From positions 1 through 64,000 of the forward strand of contig CAJUFE010000018.1 in assembly GCA_910585635.1 (NCBI GenBank): a stretch of 64,000 nucleotides of DNA, in the 5' to 3' direction. Numbering within the stretch: the stretch's first letter is position 1; every line of letters starts with the position of its first letter. The translations under genes were made by a program, and so were the position numbers. The notes under the pieces were generated by a model. That model was not told where the DNA came from. It made no database searches and saw only the letters and a program-made list of their open reading frames with translations. Shown piece by piece: positions 55,442-63,947 of the stretch. Origin of the DNA: an uncultured Lachnospiraceae bacterium (GTDB taxonomy: Bacteria; Bacillota; Clostridia; Lachnospirales; Lachnospiraceae).

Positions 55442-55987
55442 CTATCCCTCCTGTGCATCCAACTCTGCCCTGTAAGCTTCTGCCGCCTCGATCACATGGT
55501 ACTGGCTGATACAGCGGCACTGGTTCCCTGACAGTTCTTCCTTGATCTCTTCCGTAGTGGGATCGGGGTTTTTGATAAATAACCCCTTCAGTGTCATGAT
55601 GATACCCGGTGTGCAGAAGCCGCACTGGAAGGCGTACTTTTCTACCATGATCTCCTGGAGACGGTCCAGCTCGCCTGTGACCGGGTCCTGTAAGCCCTCA
55701 ATGGTCACGATATCCGCCCCGTCACAGTTGGCTGTCAGGACCTGACAGCTGGGGACCGCCACATCATCCTTTAAGACCGTGCAGCAGCCGCATGCCCCCT
55801 GGCCGCAGGCTTCCTTCGATCCAGTCAGATCAAGGCGCTCCCGCAGGGTCGTCAGCAAGGTCTCCTCGTCCGGCACCACCCAGGGATCCTCACTGTGACC
55901 GATGATAAAGCTCACTTCTTTTCCGTTGACTTTCATATGGATCTTCCTATCCATAAGATCATCCACCACCTTTCTTTTTTTGCTCAT
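55442..55987 (-). CDS. Molybdenum hydroxylase [2Fe-2S] subunit
   Basis: Up to 181 residues. Plant-type ferredoxin cluster CGQGACGCC with a fourth Cys in VPSCQVL, and the second cluster in a helical domain (CGFCTPGIIM; NQCRCISQYH). Carries electrons from the Mo site to the FAD subunit. Three starts are possible: 55987 (weak AGGA), 55954, and 55936 (ATAGGAAGATCCAT before the ATG). The promoter just upstream would leave a leader of only about 14 bases for the first, so a later start is more likely. First gene of the operon. Confidence 0.88.
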   Translation of the reverse strand: MSKKRKVVDDLMDRKIHMKVNGKEVSFIIGHSEDPWVVPDEETLLTTLRERLDLTGSKEACGQGACGCCTVLKDDVAVPSCQVLTANCDGADIVTIEGLQDPVTGELDRLQEIMVEKYAFQCGFCTPGIIMTLKGLFIKNPDPTTEEIKEELSGNQCRCISQYHVIEAAEAYRAELDAQEG

Positions 55988-56007
55988 CAGTTCCTGTAGC
56001 TATATCT

Positions 56008-56060
56008 ATAGTAGGAAGATCCGGTCGTCGGGACAATGTATGCCTGAAAAGATCGCATAC
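56008..56060 (-). promoter_or_regulatory. Molybdenum hydroxylase operon promoter and inverted repeat
   Basis: On the minus strand TTGTCC (56031-56036), 17-bp spacer, TACTAT (56008-56013). GTATGC ... GCATAC (56038-56043, 56055-56060) just upstream of the -35 box is a candidate activator site, most simply for the PucR-type protein encoded next door. Confidence 0.6.
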
Positions 56061-56146
56061 CGTCTATTTTGTTTTTTACAAAGGAAAAAGGCAAAAAAAT
56101 AAAGCCTCTCCAATAAAAAGGCCTTATCTTCTCGACCGCCTGCTAT

Positions 56147-57406
56147 CTATCTTCTCGATCGCCCGTTATCCGTTGTTTCTTTCACAAGATCCCCGCCGGT
56201 CCTTTGTGTTTTTCCACATCCCCCTTCCTGCCGCCTGTTCTGCAGATCCACCAACAGCGACAGATAGAGCTCAGTGATCACATGGCAGTCGTGGAGATCG
56301 ATGGCAAAGATCTCGCTGATCTTCTTCAATCTGTATCCCACGGTGTTCGGATGGATATCCAGCTTCCCGGCCACCTTGGAAACACTGCTATCGTTCAGCA
56401 GCCACTCCTTTATGGTCTCATAGTACTCGCTCCTGTGCCGCGCGTCATACTGTTTGATCCTGTCCGTCAGCATATTTTCCTGTACGGCCGCCGGAGGCTT
56501 CCGGTAGCCCGACAGATAGATCATGGCGGCTTTATATCGCTCCACACGCACCACGTCCTCCCGGGCACCCTCCAGCTGTGCGATCTTAAGAGCGCTCCGG
56601 GCCATCTCCAGCATCTTTCCCAGCATCTGCAGATCCGTAAAGGCCTCGCTGACACTGATATAGCAGGTGTTCTTTCCCAGCGCCACAAATTGGCGGAAAT
56701 TCTTCTCATATGCCTGGTCCATCAGGAGCACATAGCCATCCTTATATCCTACATAGATAAAACCGCTGTTCAGACCGCAGAAGAGATCGACGATATCATG
56801 GAGATCCTTCTGTCCGCCGGAGGGCTTCGGAGCCGTCCAGATCACCCGCCAGACGATATCCCGATCTACATAGGAATCGTGGAAGTTGCGCATCTGATCC
56901 ATATCATAGCTTTCCCCGCAGAGCACGGCCGCCACATAGCTCTGGAGAGGATGGCTCATCTTTCTGGAGATGACACGGTTCATCAAAAGGGCCGCCGTAA
57001 ATGCGCCGGACGCCAGCTTGACGACTTCCAGTGCATGCTCCGGCACCTGGCCGTTCAGGACCGGACAGTCGATGACCGCCGCCAGCTTTCCCTCCAGAAA
57101 GCATCCGCAGTTGATCCGCTTATATCTTGACGCCGTCCACATCCTGGCAAAGGGCTCTCCGCTGAGCAGGAGACGGTTCATCTCCTTCACATCCTCCACC
57201 GTATCTTCCCTGTCCAAAAATGCAAAGGCTTTTGTATATTCCTCTGTCAGCTCCTTAGTATAATCAGAGGACTTGCGCAGGATCGTCCTGGTGGTCAGGG
57301 TGATCGCCACCGGGGTGCCTGTATAGCCTGCTGTAAGGTTGCACAGCCCGGTCAGGCTCCCTCCCCTGATCAAGATCTCATAGTATTTTTCTTTCAGTGT
57401 TTCCAT
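56147..57406 (-). CDS. PucR/CdaR-type transcriptional regulator
   Basis: 419 residues. An N-terminal sensor-like region (GGSLTGLCNLTAGYTGTPVA), a GGDEF-like middle domain, and a C-terminal HTH_30 helix-turn-helix (SVSKVAGKLDIHPNTVGYRL). PucR proteins control purine use; this gene stands directly upstream of the hydroxylase operon on the same strand, so it is the likely regulator and supports a purine or related heterocycle as substrate. The ATG at 57406 follows AGTGGAG; the frame from 57448 has no ribosome site. Confidence 0.83.
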   Translation of the reverse strand: METLKEKYYEILIRGGSLTGLCNLTAGYTGTPVAITLTTRTILRKSSDYTKELTEEYTKAFAFLDREDTVEDVKEMNRLLLSGEPFARMWTASRYKRINCGCFLEGKLAAVIDCPVLNGQVPEHALEVVKLASGAFTAALLMNRVISRKMSHPLQSYVAAVLCGESYDMDQMRNFHDSYVDRDIVWRVIWTAPKPSGGQKDLHDIVDLFCGLNSGFIYVGYKDGYVLLMDQAYEKNFRQFVALGKNTCYISVSEAFTDLQMLGKMLEMARSALKIAQLEGAREDVVRVERYKAAMIYLSGYRKPPAAVQENMLTDRIKQYDARHRSEYYETIKEWLLNDSSVSKVAGKLDIHPNTVGYRLKKISEIFAIDLHDCHVITELYLSLLVDLQNRRQEGGCGKTQRTGGDLVKETTDNGRSRR

Positions 57407-57549
57407 CGATCTCCACTTCCTGGATAGTTGTACTTTAAGGAGTATCATACCATGGAAAGCAGGTGATCGCGATCATGTTCCTCTCCCCGCGAGATCGCCA
57501 GAGCAGATGGGGCTACTTTTCACAGATGGGCCAAGGGGCCGCTCCGGGA

Positions 57550-57648
57550 GGGGGCTGTCCGGTTGAGGTTCACCCCTTTGATACGGCTGTCCTCTTTATA
57601 CGCCAGGAAACCCTTCACCAGTGCGACTATAGACAGGCTGCGCCTTCC
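57550..57648 (-). pseudogene. cobB fragment
   Basis: On the minus strand 33 codons read RRSLSIVALVKGF, YKEDSRIKGV and LNRTAP, closely matching residues about 142-174 of the CobB encoded at 60010-61602 (SSLSIAALVKGF, YKKDSRIKGV, LNRTSP). Nothing else of the gene is seen here. A relic of a second cobB copy. The rest of 57407-57796 (about 390 bp) holds no gene that I can recognise. Confidence 0.75.
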
Positions 57649-57796
57649 TTTAATGGTAATAAGTATAATACTTTTTGTCTGTTATGTTGATCATATTATG
57701 TATATTTTTTGATTTTTTTCAAGTTAAGTTCTTCCGCCAGATGCTGATCGATAAAGTACAAAATCTCCCCGATCTGAGAGTGACCGGGATCATCGA

Positions 57797-59470
57797 TCAC
57801 CCGATAAGGACTCTCTTCCCCTCGAACCCAAAACCATATCTTCTGATCCGGTCCTCGCTGATCCCCTCTGCCACCAGCGTTGTCTTATATCCCTTGGCTT
57901 CGATCTGCTCCAAAGCTGCCTGTACCGTATCCTGGAGACTTTTTTCGTCTTCCGGATCACGGACTTTAAATTCTAAAATGATGGCATCATCCTCTTTTTT
58001 TCGAGGTTTCAGCATCACATCATATCGCCCGAACCCACTTTCCCGGTTCGAAGTGATCACATAGCGGTCAGCCAGATCCACCATGAGACCTAATACAAAT
58101 CCGTGGTAAAACCGTTCTGGTTCCGCTCCTGATGGACGGGTCCCGGTATCAAAATAGCTGAAAGTGGTCAATGCGATCCGGTTCATATAAGCATTCATCT
58201 CTTTTCTGTTCCCTTGTAACAGCGCCTTGATGAACCCATTATACTCTCCTATGGACTGCCCAAACCAATCCCGTATCATCTTTTCAAACATGATGCGGAC
58301 TTCTTTATTCGTCAGGGTCAGCTCATACTCGTCCCTCCCCAACTCCTCATTGACCGTATAACGATCTGCTTTGAGATAGCCGCTTGCCAAAAAAAGGCTC
58401 CATATAGCATTTTCATTCCGGTCCAGCTGATCAAAAATAATCTGTTCATCGATCTCTGTGCAGAGCTTTCCGCCCTTTAACAGATCTTCCATCGTCTTTT
58501 TTATGCTGGGGCTTCCTTCACGGATCAGCTTTCCTATCATACTATTGCTGCTCGTGTTCGCCCAGTAGCTGGATAACCTCTGCGTTTTTAGATAATTGAT
58601 GATCGACCAGGGATTATAGATATCTCTTCTCCTGCCAAACACAAACCCGTCATACCAGTCTTTTACCTTGTCCATATCTGCCGAGGATCCATACTCCTTC
58701 AGAGCGTCCTCCACCTCTCTCTGTGTAAATCCAAAACAGTCGGCATATGCATCTGATGTGGTCGTCACCACGGTCAGGTTGTTCAGATCAGAGAAGATCG
58801 ACTCCTTACTAACCCTTGTTATACCCGTCATAAGGGCCCGGTCTAGATAAGGGTTGGTCTTAAAGGTTGAATTAAATAGATTTCTAGTAAGATCCGTAAG
58901 TTCCTTCAAATACCCATGGATATAGGCTTCTTGTAATGGCGTGTCATACTCGTCCAGCAAGATGATGACTTTTTTTCCATAATATTTGGACAGATATCTG
59001 GACAATTGGTTCAGAGCGGTCACGGGATCCGGATATTCCATATTTTTTTGGACGATCATCTTCTCCTGCGGTAATAACCTCTCGCTATCCAGTAAAAAAT
59101 AATGGTCTAAGTACACTTCCGCGATCAACTGCCCTATCCTTTTTCGTGTACGGTCAAAGTCTGTTTCTTTTATATTCGCAAAAGACAGACTGATCACCGG
59201 GCGAGTCCCCTGGAGCCTGCGATATTTTTCGTCCTTCCATATGGACAGACCCTCGAATATCTGCCCCTGGCCCTCATACTTGACAGAGAAGAAGCGTTCC
59301 ATCATGTTCATGTTCAGGGTTTTTCCAAATCTCCTGGGGCGGGTGATCAGTGTCACATCATCCCCACTCTCCCACCATTCTTTGATCAGTCCGGTCTTGT
59401 CGATATAAAAGTGGTCATTAACGATCAGCTTCTCGAAGCTCTGGATCCCGATCCCTACAGTCCTTCCCAT
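57797..59470 (-). CDS. AAA-ATPase-like / PD-(D/E)XK nuclease domain protein (paralog 2)
   Basis: 557 residues, colinear with the protein at 15500-17212 and roughly 60% identical by eye. Walker [15 protein letters not shown], Walker [15 protein letters not shown], nuclease motif GRYDVMLKP with AIILEFKVRD. The ATG at 59470 follows AAAGGGGA; the longer frame to 59545 runs through the promoter at 59510-59538. It is more A/T-rich than its neighbours and sits between relic genes, which fits recent arrival. Confidence 0.87.
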   Translation of the reverse strand: MGRTVGIGIQSFEKLIVNDHFYIDKTGLIKEWWESGDDVTLITRPRRFGKTLNMNMMERFFSVKYEGQGQIFEGLSIWKDEKYRRLQGTRPVISLSFANIKETDFDRTRKRIGQLIAEVYLDHYFLLDSERLLPQEKMIVQKNMEYPDPVTALNQLSRYLSKYYGKKVIILLDEYDTPLQEAYIHGYLKELTDLTRNLFNSTFKTNPYLDRALMTGITRVSKESIFSDLNNLTVVTTTSDAYADCFGFTQREVEDALKEYGSSADMDKVKDWYDGFVFGRRRDIYNPWSIINYLKTQRLSSYWANTSSNSMIGKLIREGSPSIKKTMEDLLKGGKLCTEIDEQIIFDQLDRNENAIWSLFLASGYLKADRYTVNEELGRDEYELTLTNKEVRIMFEKMIRDWFGQSIGEYNGFIKALLQGNRKEMNAYMNRIALTTFSYFDTGTRPSGAEPERFYHGFVLGLMVDLADRYVITSNRESGFGRYDVMLKPRKKEDDAIILEFKVRDPEDEKSLQDTVQAALEQIEAKGYKTTLVAEGISEDRIRRYGFGFEGKRVLIG

Positions 59471-59487
59471 AAATCCCCTTTCCCGAC

Positions 59488-59625
59488 AAACAAATAGGTT
59501 GTGATATCCAGTATAGCAAGTTTTTCCGGGCAATTCAACTCCCAAAACGAACGACGCAGAACAAAAAAAGCAGACAAAAAGGCCAGGGACCTTTTCCAGA
59601 TCCCCAGCCTTTGTTTTGTCTATGT
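59488..59625. repeat. Dispersed non-coding element, copy 2 (promoter plus terminator)
   Basis: Aligns with 10652-10790. Terminator hairpin AAAGGC-CA-GGGA ... TCCC-CA-GCCTTT (59578-59612) with T-runs on both strands, next to the minus-strand promoter at 59510-59538. Confidence 0.7.
59510..59538 (-). promoter_or_regulatory. Shared-type promoter of AAA-ATPase paralog 2
   Basis: On the minus strand TTGAAT (59533-59538), 17-bp spacer ending AAAAACTTGC, TATACT (59510-59515). Confidence 0.75.
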
Positions 59626-59646
59626 GCTCCTTTTTGTCTCCAGAGC

Positions 59647-59896
59647 CTATCGTACCGCTCTAAGCGCTTTCTTGAGCAATGCTTTCATCTCCTGGATCTT
59701 ATAGTCATTTTTGTCGAAGCTGCAGGCATCCTTGACAGCGATCGAGGCCGCCTGTTCCAGAACCTCTTCCGTCAGCTCTTTCCCTCCGGATACGCCTCTG
59801 CCTCCGAAGCTCTTAAGGAGACAGGTGCCACACCACCGTATACAAGGCGGATATCCTGGACTTTGCCCGCGTCCAGCTTGCAGACGCTTCCCCATA
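59647..59896 (-). pseudogene. C-terminal relic of a molybdenum hydroxylase FAD subunit
   Basis: In two frames joined by a one-base shift near 59784, the minus strand reads GSVCKLDAGKVQDIRLVYGG, VAPVSLRASEAEAY, then GKELTEEVLEQAASIAVKDA, SFDKNDYKIQEMKALLKKAL and a stop. This is the CO-dehydrogenase-flavoprotein C-terminal domain, related to the end of the FAD subunit at 50.8 kb (ISIVLGGVAPVPLKLSEVEA). Its 5' part is gone and replaced by the start of an AraC gene. Confidence 0.75.
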
Positions 59897-60013
59897 GCTG
59901 TAATGGTATTTCGAAAAATGGCAGTGACGGGCCGCATCCTCCACATGGATCGCCTCCCGCCTGTGCTGCAGGATGAAGTCGATCGCCTGGTCGATGATCT
60001 GGTCTGTGGTCAT
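59813..60013 (-). pseudogene. AraC-type N-terminal fragment fused to relic DNA
   Basis: Begins with a good AGGAGGGGGG site and an ATG that overlaps the cobB stop (ATGA). The first 39 codons read like the start of an AraC DNA-binding domain (IIDQAIDFILQHRREAIHVE; HCHFSKYHYS). At about 59896 it runs into the xdhB relic out of frame and stops after 66 codons. A deletion scar; the peptide is unlikely to work. Confidence 0.7.
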
Positions 60014-61602
60014 AGCCCCCCTCCTGTCCCTTCCCAAAACGCCCCGATCCACCCGAAGCCCGGGCCGTGGTACAGGTGGGGGAACCCGGCGATCATCCCG
60101 TCGGTCACATGCATACAGTCCCAGCTCCTGCTGCTGTGCGGCTTGACGGCCTTTAGATCCGCCCCTGGAAGGGTGCTGTCCCAGTAGTGGAACTCATGCC
60201 CTCGGGCCACCTCCCGCCCATCCTGATCGTATAGGGTGATATAGCCAAAGCGGAAGAGCTTATCTGTCCGATAGCCCTTCGCTTTGATCAGTCCGGCCAT
60301 GGGATAAAAATGGCCGTCCGTCCCTTCCAGGGTCTCATGGAGGTACAGAAAGCCCCCACATTCCGCCAGGATCTTGATCCCCTGGGCCCGGGCCAGCCGG
60401 ATCTGCTCCAGCATGGCCCTGTTTTCCGACAGGCCCTTCGCGTACACCTCCGGGTAGCCGCCGCCCAGGAAGATCCCTGTCAGCCCCGGACAGGGAAGGT
60501 GGTCATCGTGGAGCGGACTGAAAGGGAACATCTCCCAACCCGCCTGCTCCAGGGCTTCCAGGTCCGCCTGGTAATAAAAGCAGAAGGCCTCGTCCCGGGC
60601 CACGGCGATGCGCCGCAGTACCTTGTGGTCCGGTCCGGCGGCCCGGCCCCGCTCTCCAGGCCGGTCCCCATCCCGAGCCCGTTCCTCCTGCGGCCCGATC
60701 TCTGCTCGCCGACCTTGACCAGACACCCTCGTTCCGTTCCTTCTCATCTCGCCGTCCATGAAAGCCTGACCGGACGACCCATCCACTTGGACCATCTCGC
60801 ACGCCCGCTCCACCAGCCCGCTCTCACCCCGGCTCCGCTCCACCGACCGCCCGCTCTCGCCCCGGACCTTCTCCACCGGCGGCGCACTCCCCGCCAGCTC
60901 CAGCAAGCCGTCCAGATCCAGGCAGGACGCCAGCCGGTCCGCGAAGGACTCCACCTTTTCACGCAGCTGCGCCTGCTCTGCTGGCAAGGTCAGCCCCAGA
61001 TGGCGGCTCTCCCACTGTGCCTCCATACAGACCGGGACCGCGCCATAAAGGCGGATCCCCAACTCCTCCAGGCAGGGACGCAGCCGTTCAGCCAGCATGG
61101 GGGAGGTCCTGTTGAGGATCACCCCCTTTATGCGACTGTCCTTTTTGTACTCCACAAATCCTTTCACCAGCGCGGCTATGGACAGGCTGCTCTTCTTCCC
61201 GTCCACCACCAGGACCACCGGGGTGTCCGTGATCTGGGCGATCTCGTAGGCGCTGGCCTGGGTGGTGGTCCCGGCCACCCCATCATAGTAGCCCATGACC
61301 CCCTCGATCACTGCTATATCCGCCTTCCGGGCCGTCTGGGCGAGCAGGCTCTGCACCTGCTTGGGAGATAAAAAAAAACTGTCCAGGTTATAGCCCGGGA
61401 TCCCCAGCACATGGCGGTGGAACATAGGGTCGATATAGTCCGGTCCGCATTTGTAGGACACACAGGAGATCCCCCGCCTCTTTAAAAGAGCCAGGATCCC
61501 GCAGGTGAGCGCGGTCTTCCCGCTGCCGCTCTCCGGCGCGGCCAGCAAGAGCCTGGGGAGCTCGCGCAGCTTTCTCCGGCTCTCTGGTCTTTCGCTTGTC
61601 AT
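60010..61602 (-). CDS. cobB: Cobyrinate a,c-diamide synthase
   Basis: 530 residues. ATP- and glutamine-dependent amidation of cobyrinate side chains a and c in B12 synthesis. The dethiobiotin-synthetase-like N-domain has the P-loop APESGSGKTALTCG and KCGPDYIDPMFH; the C-terminal glutaminase domain has the nucleophile Cys in LAECGGFLYL and the His of RGHEFHYWD. Residues about 239-327 are an extra Arg/Gly/Glu-rich low-complexity linker (two RGESG units) that makes it longer than usual. The ATG at 61602 follows AGGAGGG. No other cobalamin gene is in the window. Confidence 0.9.
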   Translation of the reverse strand: MTSERPESRRKLRELPRLLLAAPESGSGKTALTCGILALLKRRGISCVSYKCGPDYIDPMFHRHVLGIPGYNLDSFFLSPKQVQSLLAQTARKADIAVIEGVMGYYDGVAGTTTQASAYEIAQITDTPVVLVVDGKKSSLSIAALVKGFVEYKKDSRIKGVILNRTSPMLAERLRPCLEELGIRLYGAVPVCMEAQWESRHLGLTLPAEQAQLREKVESFADRLASCLDLDGLLELAGSAPPVEKVRGESGRSVERSRGESGLVERACEMVQVDGSSGQAFMDGEMRRNGTRVSGQGRRAEIGPQEERARDGDRPGERGRAAGPDHKVLRRIAVARDEAFCFYYQADLEALEQAGWEMFPFSPLHDDHLPCPGLTGIFLGGGYPEVYAKGLSENRAMLEQIRLARAQGIKILAECGGFLYLHETLEGTDGHFYPMAGLIKAKGYRTDKLFRFGYITLYDQDGREVARGHEFHYWDSTLPGADLKAVKPHSSRSWDCMHVTDGMIAGFPHLYHGPGFGWIGAFWEGTGGGL

Positions 61603-61615
61603 AGACAACGCCCTC

Positions 61616-61673
61616 CTCACTTCTCCTTGTTCACCACATAGATCCCCAGGCAGACCAGAAGGAGTGCCGCCAG
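61616..61673. repeat. 58-bp direct repeat, distal copy (3' end of a DMT-transporter gene)
   Basis: 53 of 58 bases match 63890-63947. On the minus strand it encodes LAALLLVCLGIYVVNKEK and a stop, the last helix of a DMT transporter, and its TGA lies in the cobB ribosome site. In frame upstream it reads on only as unrelated-looking sequence. It marks the far edge of the Septu-like insertion. Confidence 0.8.
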
Positions 61674-61739
61674 CCTGTATACCTTGTTGTGGATATATAC
61701 AGGCATACGGTGTTGGCTGCAGCTGGCAAAGATGGGATC

Positions 61740-62522
61740 CTACTTTTTTAACCGTTCATACTTTCGTTTATAAAAATATAGCCGGACACCTATATATCCT
61801 TCTGCGACCGCATCCTCTTTTAATTGCCGCTCTAAATGATCGATCTTATCCTTTAAAAACCCCGCTGTCAGGCATTTTTTCTTATCCCATCGTTCAAACT
61901 GTGTACAAACACTTTGGTAGATGCTCCTCCGCTTTGCGACCAGCTTAGTCGCTGTGTCATGGACCACCTTTCCGTTCGCATCCTTTTTCCCGTTTAACAG
62001 GAGCACCGCATCCAGATCTGCCTGTAGGACATCTGCCAATGTGGGATCAAGCCCCTTATCGCCACGGATAAATATCTCCCCGTTCCGTTTATATCCGATC
62101 GCCTCCATCTGCCTTCTATCCCGGGGATCGATCGTAAGCGCCTTTTCTCCCCTTGCCGCGTCACAGCATAAGATATGCGGCTTTTCGCCTTTTTCTTTTT
62201 CACCACCAAAACATACACCCAGGAAGTTCTGAAAGTCCAAGGCCCGTTCTTTATCTCTTGATAATGCTTTATGATGCTCGATCTTCATGCGATACGGTTT
62301 TTGCGATCCAAGACTCTGCATACAATACGCACATAAGCCATGCTGCTCCTTATATAGAGCCTCCATGATCGCATCTTTTGGCATCTGTTCGAACAGATCC
62401 CGGAGCCGTGCCGTATCTTTCGGTAAGCCGATAGCGGCATATCTGTTTTCAGGTGCAGCGATGATCTCGGCCGCTTTCTGCTTGATCTGCCTGGGTGTCC
62501 TCCGCTTTTGTATATAGATCAT
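61740..62522 (-). CDS. ptuB: HNH nuclease of Septu-like system (PtuB-like)
   Basis: 260 residues. HNH core with HGLCAYCMQSL (zinc Cys pair), KIEHHKALSRDKER (catalytic His pair) and FGGEKEKGEKPHILCCDAA; the N-terminal MIYIQKRRTPRQIKQKA fits the TIGR02646-type PtuB family, the nuclease half of Septu and of the Ec78 retron effector. The ATG at 62522 starts one base after the ATPase stop (TGAGATG) with AGAGGG before it. Expected to degrade DNA on phage infection together with the ATPase. Confidence 0.82.
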   Translation of the reverse strand: MIYIQKRRTPRQIKQKAAEIIAAPENRYAAIGLPKDTARLRDLFEQMPKDAIMEALYKEQHGLCAYCMQSLGSQKPYRMKIEHHKALSRDKERALDFQNFLGVCFGGEKEKGEKPHILCCDAARGEKALTIDPRDRRQMEAIGYKRNGEIFIRGDKGLDPTLADVLQADLDAVLLLNGKKDANGKVVHDTATKLVAKRRSIYQSVCTQFERWDKKKCLTAGFLKDKIDHLERQLKEDAVAEGYIGVRLYFYKRKYERLKK

Positions 62523-62523
62523 C

Positions 62524-63792
62524 TCATCCCTCTGCTTCTGTTTCAAATTCCGACCGCAATGCGATCACTTCCGGATGTTCTTCGCCCAAGATCTCCACAA
62601 GCTGGGCCAACGCCGCCTTTGCCCCTGGATAGGCATCCCTGTCCATGTGATCCTCAAATCTCTCGATCAGCTCTTCTACCTTCTCAGGGCGCATATGATA
62701 GCCTAGCATATCCCGCAAGATCTCATTTACGGAAAAAGCATAGCTATCCTCGATATAGCGGACCTCCTGCCCGTCATCGATCTGGATGATGTTCGCGCCT
62801 TTGCAGGCAGAAACGATGATCGGGGAATGGGTCGCCGCGATAAACTGGATACACGGAAACGTTTCTGTGAGCGCGTCGATGATCCTCCACTGCCATTTAG
62901 GATGCAGGCCTGAATCGATCTCATCGATCAGAACGATCCCTTCTGCCTTTCGGATCTCTTCTCCTGCATCCGGGTTTAAGATCGCCATGCGATAGGCCAG
63001 GTCGATGATCAGGTTCAGGATCGACTGATAGCCTGCGCTCAGATCCTCGATCGCTTTAAACGCTCCCTGCTCCACATAGAGCAGCTTTTCGAACGTGGGA
63101 TGGAAAAAGACCTGGCTGATCTCCCCATCGTTCATCACGTTCATAAAACGGGATATGATCTCCCCAAAGATCCGATAATTTTCCGGGACATACCGGTTTT
63201 TCACACTGCTCCACTCCATCTGTTTGCACCAATCGTAGATCGACTGCAGGTCCACCGCTCTGTCCAGGCATCCCAGATATCCGCATCGTCTGTCATGGAG
63301 CTGCTTTCTTTTTTTCTCATTTGCATCACTTCTGGCGGATATCCAGTGTCTGGAGGCACTTTGATAGCTGATCAAAGGCCACATCCTTTTATCAAGAGAA
63401 TTGACCAGTTCCTGTGATACCCGTAAGATATCCCGCCTATCGATCCTGGTCCTGCTCCCCCCCGTCGCATCCTTTTTGACCCGGGTCCATGTATGATCCA
63501 CCCCATCATACCGCAGTGTGCTGCAGACCTGCACTGGCCCATGGTATACTTTGTTCGGGGTCCCATTATGATCCTTGATGATCTGATACCGCACGTCATC
63601 CTTATAGATATTCCGTGCCAGAACATCCTCCATCCCCAAGAGGAACCCGGATAATGCGACGGATGCCGCTTCCAGGATTGAAGTCTTTCCCACACCATTA
63701 TCGCCAAGCAGCAGATTAAAACCTGGGCTAAAGAACAGTTCCAGATGGTCAAACATCTTAAAGTTTGATATACACAATTTTTTCAGTTCCAT
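62524..63792 (-). CDS. ptuA: AAA ATPase of Septu-like system (PtuA-like)
   Basis: 422 residues. ABC/SMC-like ATPase of the AAA_15/21 type: Walker A LLLGDNGVGKTSILEA near 35, signature DLSAGYQSILNLI, Walker B GIVLIDEIDSGLHPKWQW, H-loop FIAATHSPIIVSA. No reverse transcriptase or non-coding retron RNA is next to it, so this is a two-gene Septu rather than a retron. The ATG at 63792 has AAAGGAG about 9 bases before; the ATG at 63801 is too close. Paired with the HNH gene downstream. Confidence 0.82.
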   Translation of the reverse strand: MELKKLCISNFKMFDHLELFFSPGFNLLLGDNGVGKTSILEAASVALSGFLLGMEDVLARNIYKDDVRYQIIKDHNGTPNKVYHGPVQVCSTLRYDGVDHTWTRVKKDATGGSRTRIDRRDILRVSQELVNSLDKRMWPLISYQSASRHWISARSDANEKKRKQLHDRRCGYLGCLDRAVDLQSIYDWCKQMEWSSVKNRYVPENYRIFGEIISRFMNVMNDGEISQVFFHPTFEKLLYVEQGAFKAIEDLSAGYQSILNLIIDLAYRMAILNPDAGEEIRKAEGIVLIDEIDSGLHPKWQWRIIDALTETFPCIQFIAATHSPIIVSACKGANIIQIDDGQEVRYIEDSYAFSVNEILRDMLGYHMRPEKVEELIERFEDHMDRDAYPGAKAALAQLVEILGEEHPEVIALRSEFETEAEG

Positions 63793-63845
63793 GGCCTGCA
63801 TTCTCCTTTAGGGCTTTCCTGTCAACAGCATTTCCACCTATCTGG

Positions 63846-63874
63846 ATTTTAACACGATCCCATATCGCATGCAA
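63846..63874 (-). promoter_or_regulatory. Promoter of the Septu-like pair
   Basis: On the minus strand TTGCAT (63869-63874), 17-bp spacer, TAAAAT (63846-63851), inside the unique sequence just after the proximal direct repeat, so the pair carries its own promoter. Confidence 0.7.
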
Positions 63875-63889
63875 TAAAAAGCCGTCATC

Positions 63890-63947
63890 CTCACTTCTCC
63901 CTATTCACCACATAAATCCCCAGGCAGACCAAAAGGAGCGCCGCCAG
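63890..63947. repeat. 58-bp direct repeat, proximal copy
   Basis: Matches 61616-61673 with five differences, all transitions. It forms the intact 3' end of the DMT-transporter gene. Confidence 0.8.

Noticed and set aside
61740..63792. Retron of the Ec78 type
   Set aside because: Although PtuA/PtuB-like genes are present, there is no reverse transcriptase or msr/msd region beside them.
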